Assembly: GCA_009784975.1 (NCBI GenBank)
Contig: WQXG01000002.1
Coordinates: 1 to 64,000 of the forward strand
DNA from: Treponema sp.
GTDB taxonomy: Bacteria > Spirochaetota > Spirochaetia > Treponematales > Breznakiellaceae
Direction: 5' to 3'
DNA: 64,000 nucleotides
The notes below the pieces were generated by a model. The model did no database searches, was not told the DNA's origin, and saw nothing but the letters and a program-made list of their open reading frames with translations. The position numbers were made by a program, and so were the translations under genes. Of this stretch, positions 28,101 through 36,832 are shown one piece after another; position 1 is the stretch's first letter; each line of letters begins with the position of its first letter.

Positions 28101-31100
28101 TCACAGAGACGCTTTTGATAATGAAAAGGATATGTCTTTGGCAGGCGGGAAAAACATTGTTATTGATAAAATTTTCCCGGAAGTTACAAGCGTAACTACA
28201 GCAGTATCAGTTACAAGACCGTACGGCGAAGACAGCCGTATTAATATTACGGTTACTTTCTCCGAGCCTGTAACAGTTTCCGGGGCAACGACAGGGACAC
28301 GTGCAGAGCCCGGTAATTTTTATCTTAACCTTGCCGGCGGAAACCTTTCCGCAAGATCGGCAAAAGCATTGTTTGCAAATACTGCCGGGCAGTCAAGCGT
28401 AAGTTTTGTTTACGAAGTTGAAGACGGCGATAATACCAGCGGCTTTGCCGGGGCAGAAAATTTCCTGCGTGTAAGTTCTATTGAAATGGGCGCGGGGTTA
28501 AGTATCAAAGACAGGGCGGAGAACGAAATTGTAAAACCTGTATCGGTTCCTCCCGGCGGATTAGGCAGAAATGTTATAATAGATACAGTGCCTCCAGCCG
28601 CCCCAACTGTCACGGGGACGGATATTCTTGCAAACAATTATGAAGCAAGGTCATTTTGGATCTCCGGCTTGGAAAACCAGAATGTAAGGGTAGAGTATCA
28701 TCTTGATTATAACCCGGTATCCCCGCCAACGACAGGATGGATCACCGCGCCGTCTACGGGGCGTACACAGGTGGGCGGTATTTGGCGTACAGCGGAGATA
28801 GAACTTGATCGCACCGGTGTTTACAATATCGCGGCGCGTCAGTTTGACAATGCCGTCCCGGAAAATATGTCCGCTGTTTCCGCAGTGCCGCTTTTGGTAA
28901 GTATAGACAGAAATCCTATCTTAACAAGATTTGGCTCTGCAATGCCGGACGGTATTTACGGATTTATTACGGGAACTCCCGGTCAAGTTATAACAATAGA
29001 CATTCATTTCCGTATACCGCTTAATCTGAATACAGCCGCGGGTTCCCCGTACCTTGTTCTTAATGTTTTAAATGCCGGCGCAAATAACAACAGGGCACTT
29101 TTACAGGCAGGTCAGACAGGGGCAAGGCAGGTTTGGACTTTTACGTATACTATACCCAATACGCAGACGAATGTAGCCCGGCTTGATGTAACGCAATTTG
29201 TCCTTAACAATGCGGTGTTTACGGACACTGCCGGGGTAAATGTAAACACGTATATTACCAATTTAACAAACCTTGCATCGAACAGTTTTACCAACCAGAA
29301 AAATATTGTTATTCAGGCAGGTTTTCCGGAGCCGACCAATGTGAATATGGGAAGCGGCATTGTGTACGCGAATAATGAATTGCGGATAACATTTAACCGT
29401 GATATTTCCGCAGGTGATACGGAAAATCAGCTTGTTATAAAACAGGTGGCAACAGGTTACAGAATCCCCGCGGTTATGGAAGAAGCGTTATGGAACGCTA
29501 TCTTTGTTAACCGTACGGATATTTGGGATGCAGTCGGCTCATGGCCGGCAGTTACTGTACCTGCATGGGGAGCAGATAATGCGGCAAGAGCTCAATTCTG
29601 GCAGGAGCTGGGAGAGTTTCTTTATCAGAAAGGAAGCAACGGCGCGAGAGTCGGTACCGGCAATGAATTAATATCTGATACAAGCGTTAAATATGTTCTA
29701 AAGTTTGATGTAGATACTGCCGCCGCAGACGGTTCTGTTGCGGGTCTTCCACCCAATGTTAATATGGGGCAGGTAAGGAACGCGATGCGCTCCGCGGAAG
29801 CGCTGCGCTTTAATGCCCGCGACAGGGAAGTAAGTATTTCCGCCAACAGAACGCTTGTAATAAGTTTAAGCGGAGGTAAATCATTACCGGTAATGGGAGC
29901 AAGATACCAGTGGAACTTCCCCAATGGTTTTGTTAAAGATGTATTGGAAAAACCAAACGGCCAGTCAAACACCGGTTCAGATACAGCGTTAACTTCCGGT
30001 AATCCTGAAACAGCAGGAAATGACACCAATCCCCGTGTTCTGACTTTGAGCGGAAATGAAGTTCCTGTTATCCGTATTAACAAAGGAGAAGATATAGAAA
30101 CAATCACCGGAACGGGGGAAAACCGTCAGGCAATACAGCCGCTTACAACAATGGTGAGGATAGACGGCAGAACCCCGGCTACCACATTCGAGTACCGGAC
30201 ACGCCAAACCACGGACAATGTGGGGCGTTTAATTTTCCGTAACGGGCAAACCCTTGCAGGTACATATCAAAATGATACCGGCGGTGCCGGCACGGCTTTT
30301 TCCTTTGCTGACGGGATAATACCGGCATCAGATACCGGCGGTAATGACGGTAGTAGAAACGGTATCGCGCCGTGGGGGCTTCCCAATGTCGGTAACCAGC
30401 ATCCGACAAATCAAACATCCTATGACCAAGCAAAGAACAGGCCGCAGAGCGGCAACGCGACAACAAATCACCCGGCTCCGGGGTTAAATTATTGGCAGCC
30501 GATGGGCGGTTGGCCTGGAACTTATACAACATACGCTTCTCCCTTTAACATCGGTCTGGAAAACTATAATCAAGGCGGGATGATAATTCATATACATGCG
30601 CGGCTTGTACAGGCAAATGCCGTACAGGCGTACGAAGCGGCGTACCGTTCGGTGTTTGTATTCAACAACGCCGCCATCAACAACAACGGCGAACTGACAT
30701 CCGCCACAACCGATACTGTTGTAAAGCTTTTAAATATCGGATACGGATGGTCGAGCATGACATCGATACTTCCCAATTATCAGTATGGCCGTATGTGGAT
30801 TAGGGGCGGCGATACTATCGGCGGGGATTCTTCCGTGCCGGACTTCCCCATTGCAAGAGATCGCAGTCTTTCGCGAAAAGCGCGGTTAATGACACCCATT
30901 GATGTCAGCGGTATTACATACAACAGTAATGCGAACGCAAGCGCGGCAACTATCACCAACGCCCAAATACCGGCGGTGTACAGGCAGGTTACACCGAACG
31001 CCGGCGCTAATGAAAACAGAAATTATCCCGGCGCGTACCTTTGGTTCTGGGTTACATGGAAAATCAATGTAAACGCCTATATTGACCACTTTGCTGGGGA

Positions 31101-31341
31101 ACTTCCCGTAGACGATGCCGCGCCGCAGGTGCCTATGAATTACAAGGAGCTTTACAAGGGTATTATGCCCAGCAAGGAACACTACCCGGTAATTCCCGGC
31201 AGAACTACGGTATTTGAAACAAGGCGTGTTTACCGTGTACGTTTCGGCGGTCAGGGCGGGCAGCTGGACTTTGGTCCCCTGTCGAACAGCCCAAGACCCA
31301 GCGATTTAACCCCCGGGGAATTAGCGCAGTTAGGGTGGTAA
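25189..31341 (+). CDS. Giant Ig-like repeat lipoprotein, paralogue 2
   Basis: A 2050-residue lipoprotein (lipobox VFSAC, Cys21) preceded by AAGGAG. The first 800 residues contain GTWNDD-like and sandwich segments (FAYFPRADKPWARIDFG). Ig-like units start at about 827, 999, 1243 and 1381, and a CHB_HEX_C-like unit lies near 1655 (VRIDGRTPATTFEYRT). The order and spacing match paralogue 1. The C-terminal regions of both share a W-V-T-W-x-I/D core (YLWFWVTWKINV here, YIWVTWDIVTDW there). A strong hairpin follows the stop. The function is unknown; a surface structural or binding role is inferred from domain content. Confidence 0.8.
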   Translation: MKQNKFLFLAIIITMLVFSACEDGVGLGARLVLEGPVVSINSPSALEGQQDITVSNVFALSGSITSDSRIGILEISMVYFDRLEGVLPAEREWRWNNSWQYRELVDAYNNIYSSWQPYTIDVYESYIDPDASVYINPPIWQVLSGTVNWNLPVLMIDNPTSRDYFITISAADVTGRRDANSTQKLKVTYDNNEPNLIVLKPQLYRGSQSGEWYRLHPGYPLTENEEVIFNTWIYDPVNRPDETFSFINNWVTGPIDFEWEIDKEIIGSFYLNLEFTSRHYIRYPYHSSNGDQKIIYFDYQWDETGVGGSLPKRGTFKDGPEPIGANVGLFTKIRDAVTYEDLIVRDDERNPIDGAEVSKDSYTPMQVISMVEDGAGNMSHRSNGWFAYFPRADKPWARIDFGRKFAYDDEEIPLNAPELKYIWTNESINTNAAYDNDGVDSLEWTLYKLIEGTLDVDTGSGPWTGSVTDSGFLFSVDKRSRPWAFKAEGEYGVGRFKIVVTVKDIKGLESEPQIAFFTIESNTTPTVKTISSPSDTATLWGNNKGDFDVRGIAQVLGTGGVSVDRVSIAWIKPHPDPDVFAARELLYTDRSYANWDRAISPGAAGFFDSNDSRVWEIPLANITNMGVNSESELTEYEFYLTLNLFEHLNIGPDQYPHSDQVFFVRVLSNVGGERVRSSVKSFGSLGDLEKPVLTIERIIITDNNTSKTYTNNSGFGMISLIDAGDKMRVEGTWNDDSWSKWDGIDSAERLKFFKDFKVSWKGQGGDSFEFEIGGALSADGTWLSDEYTFEQRNTDAFISLSMGLTDLNDKNNETVSEMLLIETEMPTLIRISSEVSDGFYGEFKNTYPLQPGSRFIEIFLGFNIPVKFFENEGLPHYWPPDPLEAPYLLLNNGGRAYYYDGNGTNRLIFRYFIDGVANPSNMPTVPSDVLDYKGDSTFPQRLHVEDIVWTARYPASGLTSIIEDSTTQAVIHRDAFDNEKDMSLAGGKNIVIDKIFPEVTSVTTAVSVTRPYGEDSRINITVTFSEPVTVSGATTGTRAEPGNFYLNLAGGNLSARSAKALFANTAGQSSVSFVYEVEDGDNTSGFAGAENFLRVSSIEMGAGLSIKDRAENEIVKPVSVPPGGLGRNVIIDTVPPAAPTVTGTDILANNYEARSFWISGLENQNVRVEYHLDYNPVSPPTTGWITAPSTGRTQVGGIWRTAEIELDRTGVYNIAARQFDNAVPENMSAVSAVPLLVSIDRNPILTRFGSAMPDGIYGFITGTPGQVITIDIHFRIPLNLNTAAGSPYLVLNVLNAGANNNRALLQAGQTGARQVWTFTYTIPNTQTNVARLDVTQFVLNNAVFTDTAGVNVNTYITNLTNLASNSFTNQKNIVIQAGFPEPTNVNMGSGIVYANNELRITFNRDISAGDTENQLVIKQVATGYRIPAVMEEALWNAIFVNRTDIWDAVGSWPAVTVPAWGADNAARAQFWQELGEFLYQKGSNGARVGTGNELISDTSVKYVLKFDVDTAAADGSVAGLPPNVNMGQVRNAMRSAEALRFNARDREVSISANRTLVISLSGGKSLPVMGARYQWNFPNGFVKDVLEKPNGQSNTGSDTALTSGNPETAGNDTNPRVLTLSGNEVPVIRINKGEDIETITGTGENRQAIQPLTTMVRIDGRTPATTFEYRTRQTTDNVGRLIFRNGQTLAGTYQNDTGGAGTAFSFADGIIPASDTGGNDGSRNGIAPWGLPNVGNQHPTNQTSYDQAKNRPQSGNATTNHPAPGLNYWQPMGGWPGTYTTYASPFNIGLENYNQGGMIIHIHARLVQANAVQAYEAAYRSVFVFNNAAINNNGELTSATTDTVVKLLNIGYGWSSMTSILPNYQYGRMWIRGGDTIGGDSSVPDFPIARDRSLSRKARLMTPIDVSGITYNSNANASAATITNAQIPAVYRQVTPNAGANENRNYPGAYLWFWVTWKINVNAYIDHFAGELPVDDAAPQVPMNYKELYKGIMPSKEHYPVIPGRTTVFETRRVYRVRFGGQGGQLDFGPLSNSPRPSDLTPGELAQLGW

Positions 31342-31345
31342 AAAT

Positions 31346-31378
31346 AATTCCCTGACGGTTTGAAATTGTCAGGGAATT
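31346..31378 (+). terminator. Terminator-like hairpin after the giant lipoproteins
   Basis: A perfect 11-bp stem AATTCCCTGAC / GTCAGGGAATT (31346-31356 and 31368-31378) with an 11-nt loop lies 4 nt after the stop codon. The downstream side (TTCATTAAAATT) has only a weak T-run, so it may be an attenuator or an mRNA end stabiliser. Confidence 0.55.
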
Positions 31379-31388
31379 TCATTAAAAT
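31360..31388 (+). promoter_or_regulatory. Promoter overlapping the terminator hairpin
   Basis: TTGAAA (31360-31365, inside the hairpin loop) and TAAAAT (31383-31388) are 17 bp apart. The ATG at 31397 follows the -10 after 8 nt and no Shine-Dalgarno is present, so the message would be leaderless or nearly so. Confidence 0.5.
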
Positions 31389-31396
31389 TAAACTAA

Positions 31397-32593
31397 ATGA
31401 AGAAAGTATTCTTTTTGCTGTTAGTTTCTGTTTTCTCTTATACCTTATGGGCTCAAAGCAGGGATTCTGCCCCTCATATTACCGGTATACAGGTAGAAGT
31501 AAGAAGCAACCTTATAAGATTGTCATGGGTCGATTCTCCGGATGCAAGGGGACCCGTTTATATCTTCAGATCCGCGCGTCCTTTTGCCGGCTCTGTCCCT
31601 GCTAATATCAGACCTGTTATTGTAAGATACGGGCAGGAGTACTATATAGATGATACCGATGACATGGAAAATGTCTATTATTTTATCGCAGCCAGTGACC
31701 TTCAGGGCAGAAGATTTGAATTGATCCTTCCAATGATTAACAGTACCAGTTTGAATGTTGTTCAATCTCCGGAAAGGGAACTTCCGCTGCTTGTACAGGC
31801 TCCTTCCGAACCCATCCGCGGTATTTCAAATTTAAAGGCGGCAGAGGACGGGGAAAGGGTAATCATTACCTATGACGCAACGGGACCTCGAAGGAATCCT
31901 ATTCTTTACCGCAGTATCCAGCCAATTCGCCAGCCGCAGGATTTGCTTAATGCTGTAATCGTAACATCAGGAATGGAATCTCCGTTTATTGATTTTCCTG
32001 TGCCGGGCATTACCTGGTATTATGCTGTAATTTACGAAGATGAAATCGCAACCGGCAGTATGGGAATAAGACCGGGTGTAAATTCAACAGAAACGCCTGT
32101 TACAATCACTGCGGAACTTGCGGCAGAGCGTTCCATTCGTCCCATGCCGCTGCCGATTTTATCATTACGCAGCACAATGCCGCAAGGCTTTTTTGCCGAA
32201 GTACCTCCTCAAATTCCTTTGGGCCCGGGTGCTGTTAATATGCTGCGTGATATTCAAATGCCTCAGAAGCAGCCTTTGGCTTATAAAAACCCAAGAATAT
32301 TTTCTGTTGATATGGAAGCCCCGACAGGCGGTGAAGAATCCGCCCTATTTCAGATATTAACGGAATACTTTGTTAATTTTGAATGGGAAAAGGCGCGTAT
32401 CAGTTTACAGTATTATTTGTCTTTGCCAAGATCGGCAGAAGTAGAAGCGAGAGCCCGTTTTTATCTTGGGCAAACTTTGTACTTTACCCATAAATACAGA
32501 GAAGCGCTGATGGAATTTTTAACTTTAAGAAATATTCATCCCATAGAAGCAAACGGCTGGATAGACGCTGTTTTAACAGCTATGGTTTATTAA
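31397..32593 (+). CDS. Secreted fibronectin III-like protein with TPR-like C-terminus
   Basis: A 398-residue exported protein. Residues 1-19 form a signal peptide ending LWAQ without a lipobox. Two fibronectin type III-like units follow: about 25-115 (VRSNLIRLSWVDSPDARGPVY ... YYFIAASD) and about 140-225 (DGERVIITYDATGPRRNPIL ... WYYAVIYED). The last 90 residues are helical and fit a TPR pair (EKARISLQYYLSLP ... ARFYLGQTLYFTHKYREALMEF). The gene has its own near-leaderless promoter and lies 55 nt after the giant lipoproteins. It may be a periplasmic partner in their assembly; this is inferred from position and the TPR-like end only. Confidence 0.75.
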   Translation: MKKVFFLLLVSVFSYTLWAQSRDSAPHITGIQVEVRSNLIRLSWVDSPDARGPVYIFRSARPFAGSVPANIRPVIVRYGQEYYIDDTDDMENVYYFIAASDLQGRRFELILPMINSTSLNVVQSPERELPLLVQAPSEPIRGISNLKAAEDGERVIITYDATGPRRNPILYRSIQPIRQPQDLLNAVIVTSGMESPFIDFPVPGITWYYAVIYEDEIATGSMGIRPGVNSTETPVTITAELAAERSIRPMPLPILSLRSTMPQGFFAEVPPQIPLGPGAVNMLRDIQMPQKQPLAYKNPRIFSVDMEAPTGGEESALFQILTEYFVNFEWEKARISLQYYLSLPRSAEVEARARFYLGQTLYFTHKYREALMEFLTLRNIHPIEANGWIDAVLTAMVY

Positions 32594-32605
32594 AAATATT
32601 TTCTA

Positions 32606-32611
32606 TATAAT
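32606..32611 (+). promoter_or_regulatory. -10 box before the peptide ABC importer operon
   Basis: A perfect TATAAT lies 27 nt before the ATG at 32639, with a TTTTTGGAG ribosome site between. No good -35 was found at 16-18 bp, so the promoter call is tentative. Confidence 0.4.
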
Positions 32612-32638
32612 AAACTAATATCATTTTTTGGAGTATTT

Positions 32639-34153
32639 ATGAATAAGAGTAAAATCAAAAAAGCACTGCTTTGTGTTTTTGCAGTTTTAGCGATTTTTAC
32701 TGTTATATTCACGGGATGCGCCCGTGATAGAAATGCAGGGGAACTGCGCTACGGTCTTACCACAGAACCTAAATCGCTGGATCCATTAAGCCCCGATAAT
32801 ACAGCGGACGGCAGAATCATTCTGTTTAATATTTTTGAAGGACTTGTAAAACCCAACACGGACGGGAATTTTCTGCCATGTATCGCCGAGTCATGGATTA
32901 CCGAAAGAAACTCTCTTGTTTACAATTTTACGCTCAGGGAAAATGTGCTCTTTCATGACGGTTCTTTTTTAAAACCAACTGATGTCAAGTTCAGCCTTGA
33001 AACGGCAATGAAAGCGGGTTTTGACGGCCTTGAAATGATAGAAGAAATATCAATTCGCGGCGATAACAATATAATAGTAACATTAAAAAATCCTGACCCG
33101 GATTTTATTCCATATATGACAGTTGGAATCGTAAAAGAAGAAAACGCAGATCGTGAAAAAAATGTAGTTGGAACAGGACCGTTTTACAAAGAAAGTTACA
33201 CTACGCAAAGAAACCTTGTTTTAAAAAGATTTGACGATTACTGGCAGCAGGAAGAAATACCTGCGGATATGTTAAGGCTTGAAAAAATCACGGTTGTATT
33301 TTTCGCAAATTACGAGGCTATGCTTACATCTTTGCGAAGCGGAAATATAGACGGCGCAAATCTTACAGGCTCCCATGTCGCCCAGTTGGATCACAGACAT
33401 TTTGATATAATCCACAATTCATCTTCTGCGGTGCAATTGCTGGCGCTGAATAATGCCGCCTCCCCTCTTGATGATATCCGCGTCCGCAAAGCCGTAAATT
33501 ACGGGATTGATGTACAGGAAATTATAGACGCCGCCTTTTTTGGGCTTGGCTCTCATTCAGGCAGCCCGATAATTCCCGGGTTATCCGTTTATTATGTTGA
33601 TTCACTTGGTTATCCCTATGAACCGGATACGGCAAAAGCCCTGCTGGCACAGGCAGGATATAATAACTTAGCTCTGGAAATTACAGTGCCGTCAAATTAT
33701 AATATGCATGTTGATACAGCACAGGTGATTGTTAATCAGCTGGAAAAAATCGGCATAGAAGCGTCAATTAAACTTGTTGACTGGGCAACATGGCTTACCG
33801 ATGTTTACCGCAGCCGCAATTATCAGGCAACCATAATTTCTCTTGATAGCCCGACTGTTTCTCCAAGAAGTTTCCTTGCCCGTTACCGTTCAGGAGACAG
33901 CAATAATTTTATAAACTTTTCAAATAATGAATTTGACATTATATATAATTCAATTATGACAGAAACCAATACAATAACGCGTAACAGACTTTACAAAGAT
34001 GCGCAAAGGGCAATTACAGAAAATGCCGCAAGTGTATTTATACAGGATATACTTTATTACATTGTTTTAAGAAAAGGTCTTTACAGCGGCGCAAAAAATT
34101 ACCCGTTATATATAATCGACTTTTCTTCGATTTACGGGATAGATAGAAATTGA
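32639..34153 (+). CDS. Peptide ABC transporter substrate-binding lipoprotein (SBP family 5)
   Basis: A 504-residue lipoprotein (FTGC, Cys27) that captures ligand for the importer encoded just downstream. The family 5 pattern is clear: LRYGLTTEPKSLDPL near the N-terminus, FNIFEGLVKPNTDGNFLPCIAESW, then the hallmark VLFHDGSFLKPTDVKFSLE, and later VRKAVNYGIDVQEII and LLAQAGY. The substrate class (di- or oligopeptide, nickel or sugar) cannot be settled from sequence alone. It is the first gene of a five-gene + strand operon and overlaps the permease by 4 nt. Confidence 0.92.
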   Translation: MNKSKIKKALLCVFAVLAIFTVIFTGCARDRNAGELRYGLTTEPKSLDPLSPDNTADGRIILFNIFEGLVKPNTDGNFLPCIAESWITERNSLVYNFTLRENVLFHDGSFLKPTDVKFSLETAMKAGFDGLEMIEEISIRGDNNIIVTLKNPDPDFIPYMTVGIVKEENADREKNVVGTGPFYKESYTTQRNLVLKRFDDYWQQEEIPADMLRLEKITVVFFANYEAMLTSLRSGNIDGANLTGSHVAQLDHRHFDIIHNSSSAVQLLALNNAASPLDDIRVRKAVNYGIDVQEIIDAAFFGLGSHSGSPIIPGLSVYYVDSLGYPYEPDTAKALLAQAGYNNLALEITVPSNYNMHVDTAQVIVNQLEKIGIEASIKLVDWATWLTDVYRSRNYQATIISLDSPTVSPRSFLARYRSGDSNNFINFSNNEFDIIYNSIMTETNTITRNRLYKDAQRAITENAASVFIQDILYYIVLRKGLYSGAKNYPLYIIDFSSIYGIDRN

Positions 34154-35106
34154 ATTTCCTGCTAAGAAGAATCCTTATTGCCGTTTTTACGGTATTTCTC
34201 GTTTCTATTTTGTGCTTTTTGGGTTTTAGCGTTATCCGCGGAGATCCTGCAAGCTATCTTGCGGGTACGGACGCATCCGGGGAATATCTTTCAGCATTGC
34301 GCGAAGAAATGGGTCTTAACAAGAATATTTTTATCCGTTATTTCGACTGGCTGTCCGGTTTTCTTGGCGGAAACCCGGGAAACTCAATCAGTTTCAGGGG
34401 AGAGCCTATTGCTTCACTGATTGCAGAACGTCTGCCTGTTACCATATCCCTTGCCCTGCTTTCGCTTGTTTTAATTATTTTAATTTCATTCCCCCTTTCA
34501 TTGCTTGGAGTCAAGCGAGAAGGAAGTATCATTGATATTATAATAAATTTTTTTACAGCGGCAGGCATCAGTACGCCCGGTTTTTTTCTGGGTCTTTTAT
34601 TCATTTTTATTTTTGGGTTTGGCTTAAAACTTTTTATTCCCGGAGTCTATATAGACTACAAAGAAAACTTTTTTGGCTTTTTAGGCTGTCTGTTTTTTCC
34701 GGCACTTGCAATCGCTCTGCCAAACGCCGCTATCCTTGTAAAGTTTTTAAGAAGTTCCATTTTTACAGAACTTCAAAACGATTATGTAAAAACCGCAAGA
34801 AGCAAAGGCGCAAGGGGCACCTACATTCTGCTGCGTCATGTATTAAGAAACGCCGCATTGCCTGCTGTCACAATGCTGGGAATGATATTTGCGGAAGTTT
34901 TTTCCGGCAGCATAATTATCGAACAGGTTTTTTCTATTCCGGGAATAGGAAGACTTTTAATTGCGGCAATTACTTCCAGAGATTACCCGCTAATTCAGGC
35001 TTTAATGGTTTATATCGCATTTTTGGTAGTCATAGCAAATACGCTCTCTGATATTGTCATAATGATCATTGACCCAAGAATCAGGGTAACCAGGGATATC
35101 AGATGA
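34150..35106 (+). CDS. Peptide ABC transporter permease, DppB/OppB type
   Basis: An inner-membrane permease of 318 residues with about six helices. The cytoplasmic EAA loop is DYVKTARSKGARGTYILLRHVLRNA-like in the C-terminal half and is followed by FSGSIIIEQVFSIPGIGRL, both typical of DppB. The start is a TTG in a TTGA overlap with the stop of the binding-protein gene; the next in-frame ATG would remove the first helix and most of the first periplasmic segment. Four-nt overlaps on both sides indicate coupled translation. Confidence 0.93.
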   Translation: MNFLLRRILIAVFTVFLVSILCFLGFSVIRGDPASYLAGTDASGEYLSALREEMGLNKNIFIRYFDWLSGFLGGNPGNSISFRGEPIASLIAERLPVTISLALLSLVLIILISFPLSLLGVKREGSIIDIIINFFTAAGISTPGFFLGLLFIFIFGFGLKLFIPGVYIDYKENFFGFLGCLFFPALAIALPNAAILVKFLRSSIFTELQNDYVKTARSKGARGTYILLRHVLRNAALPAVTMLGMIFAEVFSGSIIIEQVFSIPGIGRLLIAAITSRDYPLIQALMVYIAFLVVIANTLSDIVIMIIDPRIRVTRDIR

Positions 35107-35903
35107 AATATACAATTGAGTTAAAAATTGGAGCTGTAATAAGCTTTTTAATAATTGCCATGACGCTTTTTAGTTTTATCTGGGTACCGCACAATTACAA
35201 CGAGATAGATCATAATATACGGCTAATGCCTCCGGGCGCAAAATACCTGTTGGGAACAGATAATTTCGGCAGGGATATTTTTTCCCGTATCATGGCAGGC
35301 GGCAGGAATTCCCTTATGCTTGCCGTATGCACTGTTGCGGGAGCCGCAATAATCGGCAGTTTATTGGGGCTTATAGCCGGTTACAAGGGAGGAATAACCG
35401 GAGAAATAATCATGCGTTTAATTGATACCTTAAATTCTTTTCCAGGGATTGTCCTTGCGCTTTTTATGGTTGCCGTTCTGGATAACAGCCAATTCAGTAT
35501 CTTTATAGCTCTTTTAATTCTTTTTATACCGGGTTACACCCGTATTATGCGCACAGGAGCTTTAAAATATAAAAACGCCGAATTTGTTCAGGCGGAAAAA
35601 ATTCTCGGCGCCGGTTTTTTCCGTATAACTTTTATACATATACTGCCTAACCTGGTTCCGTCGCTTTTGTCCGCTTCTGTTTTGGGGCTTTCCAACGCAA
35701 TTCTTGCGGAATCCGCCATGAGTTATCTGGGCATGGGTATCCAGCCGCCGCATCCTTCTTGGGGACGAATGCTTTTTGAAGCGCAAATCTGGTTTTTCAA
35801 TGCGCCCTGGTACGCGCTTGCCCCCGGCATTTTTATCATGCTTACAGTAGCCGCTTTTCATCTGCTAGGAGAAGGGCTGAGGAGGGCAGCTTGCTTGAAG
35901 TAA
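35103..35903 (+). CDS. Peptide ABC transporter permease, DppC/OppC type
   Basis: The second permease subunit, 266 residues. It has an N-terminal membrane helix, then the DppC hallmark LLGTDNFGRDIFSRIMAGGRNSL, helices from about residue 75, and the EAA loop EFVQAEKILGAGFFRITFIHILPN. AESAMSYLGMGIQPPHPSWG near residue 210 is the conserved loop of the family. It overlaps the upstream permease by 4 nt (ATGA) and the downstream ATPase by 13 nt. Confidence 0.93.
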   Translation: MKYTIELKIGAVISFLIIAMTLFSFIWVPHNYNEIDHNIRLMPPGAKYLLGTDNFGRDIFSRIMAGGRNSLMLAVCTVAGAAIIGSLLGLIAGYKGGITGEIIMRLIDTLNSFPGIVLALFMVAVLDNSQFSIFIALLILFIPGYTRIMRTGALKYKNAEFVQAEKILGAGFFRITFIHILPNLVPSLLSASVLGLSNAILAESAMSYLGMGIQPPHPSWGRMLFEAQIWFFNAPWYALAPGIFIMLTVAAFHLLGEGLRRAACLK

Positions 35904-36832
35904 ACAATCTCACTGTAGGGATAAAAAAAGAAGAGCTCCTAAAAGCTGTAAATAACATAAGTTTTAAAATTGAAGAAGGGGAAATAATAGGTCTTGCAGG
36001 AGAATCCGGCAGCGGAAAAAGCATGACTGCACACGCTATTACCAATATGCTTCCTTCTTCTTTTCAAATACTTGGCGGCGAAATAATTTATAACGGACAA
36101 TCGTTAACAGATATGGACGAAAAAGAATTATGCAGGATACGCGGGAAAGAAATTGGAATGATTTTTCAGGAGGTTAGGCAGTCTTTAAATCCCCTGATGA
36201 GGATCGGCAATCAGATTACGGAAATGTTAAACAACGGAAAATGGACAGGCAGGCAAAAATACAAAGAACAGGTTTTGGAAATGCTTGTTACCCTGGGTTT
36301 TGATGAGCCAAAAAAGGTTTTTGACGCTTTCCCGCATCAGCTTTCTGGCGGAATGTGCCAAAGGGTAATGACGGCAATTGCCGCAGTATGCCGTCCAAAA
36401 CTATTGTTAGCAGACGAGCCATCCAGCGCGCTTGACGAAGAAAGCCAGGGACGCATTCTTTCTCTTCTTTTGGAAATGAATCGTAAATACAAAACATCAA
36501 TACTTATAATTTCTCATGATCTTTCCATAATAAGGCAATTTTGCAGCCGTTTTCTTGTAATGTATGCCGGAAAAATAATCGAAGAAGGTCCTGCTCAAAT
36601 GCTTTTTTCTCCGCTTCACCCGTACACCAAAGCGCTTGTCGCGGCAATTCCCGGCAAAGAAAAAAAAGGATTAAAACTGGAAAACATACCCGGGAAAGCG
36701 CCGTCAATAGAAGATAACTTTTCCGGCTGCCCCTTTGCGCCAAGATGCGGCAAATCCAAGCCAATATGCAAAGAAACATTTCCTCCTGCTGTAAACACAG
36801 ATAATAGAAGAGTATACTGTTATGGTGAATAA
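35891..36832 (+). CDS. Peptide ABC transporter ATPase, DppD/OppD type
   Basis: A 313-residue ATPase subunit: Walker A GESGSGKS near residue 38, signature LSGGMCQRVM, Walker B LLLADEPSSALD, switch histidine in IISHDLSIIRQF, and the C-terminal oligopeptide domain with CPFAPRCGKSKPICKETFPP, whose spaced cysteines bind an iron-sulfur cluster in some characterised homologues. The start is a TTG with a strong GGAGGG ribosome site about 6 nt upstream; the frame has no nearby ATG. It overlaps the permease gene by 13 nt and the next ATPase gene by 11 nt. Confidence 0.92.
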   Translation: MLEVNNLTVGIKKEELLKAVNNISFKIEEGEIIGLAGESGSGKSMTAHAITNMLPSSFQILGGEIIYNGQSLTDMDEKELCRIRGKEIGMIFQEVRQSLNPLMRIGNQITEMLNNGKWTGRQKYKEQVLEMLVTLGFDEPKKVFDAFPHQLSGGMCQRVMTAIAAVCRPKLLLADEPSSALDEESQGRILSLLLEMNRKYKTSILIISHDLSIIRQFCSRFLVMYAGKIIEEGPAQMLFSPLHPYTKALVAAIPGKEKKGLKLENIPGKAPSIEDNFSGCPFAPRCGKSKPICKETFPPAVNTDNRRVYCYGE

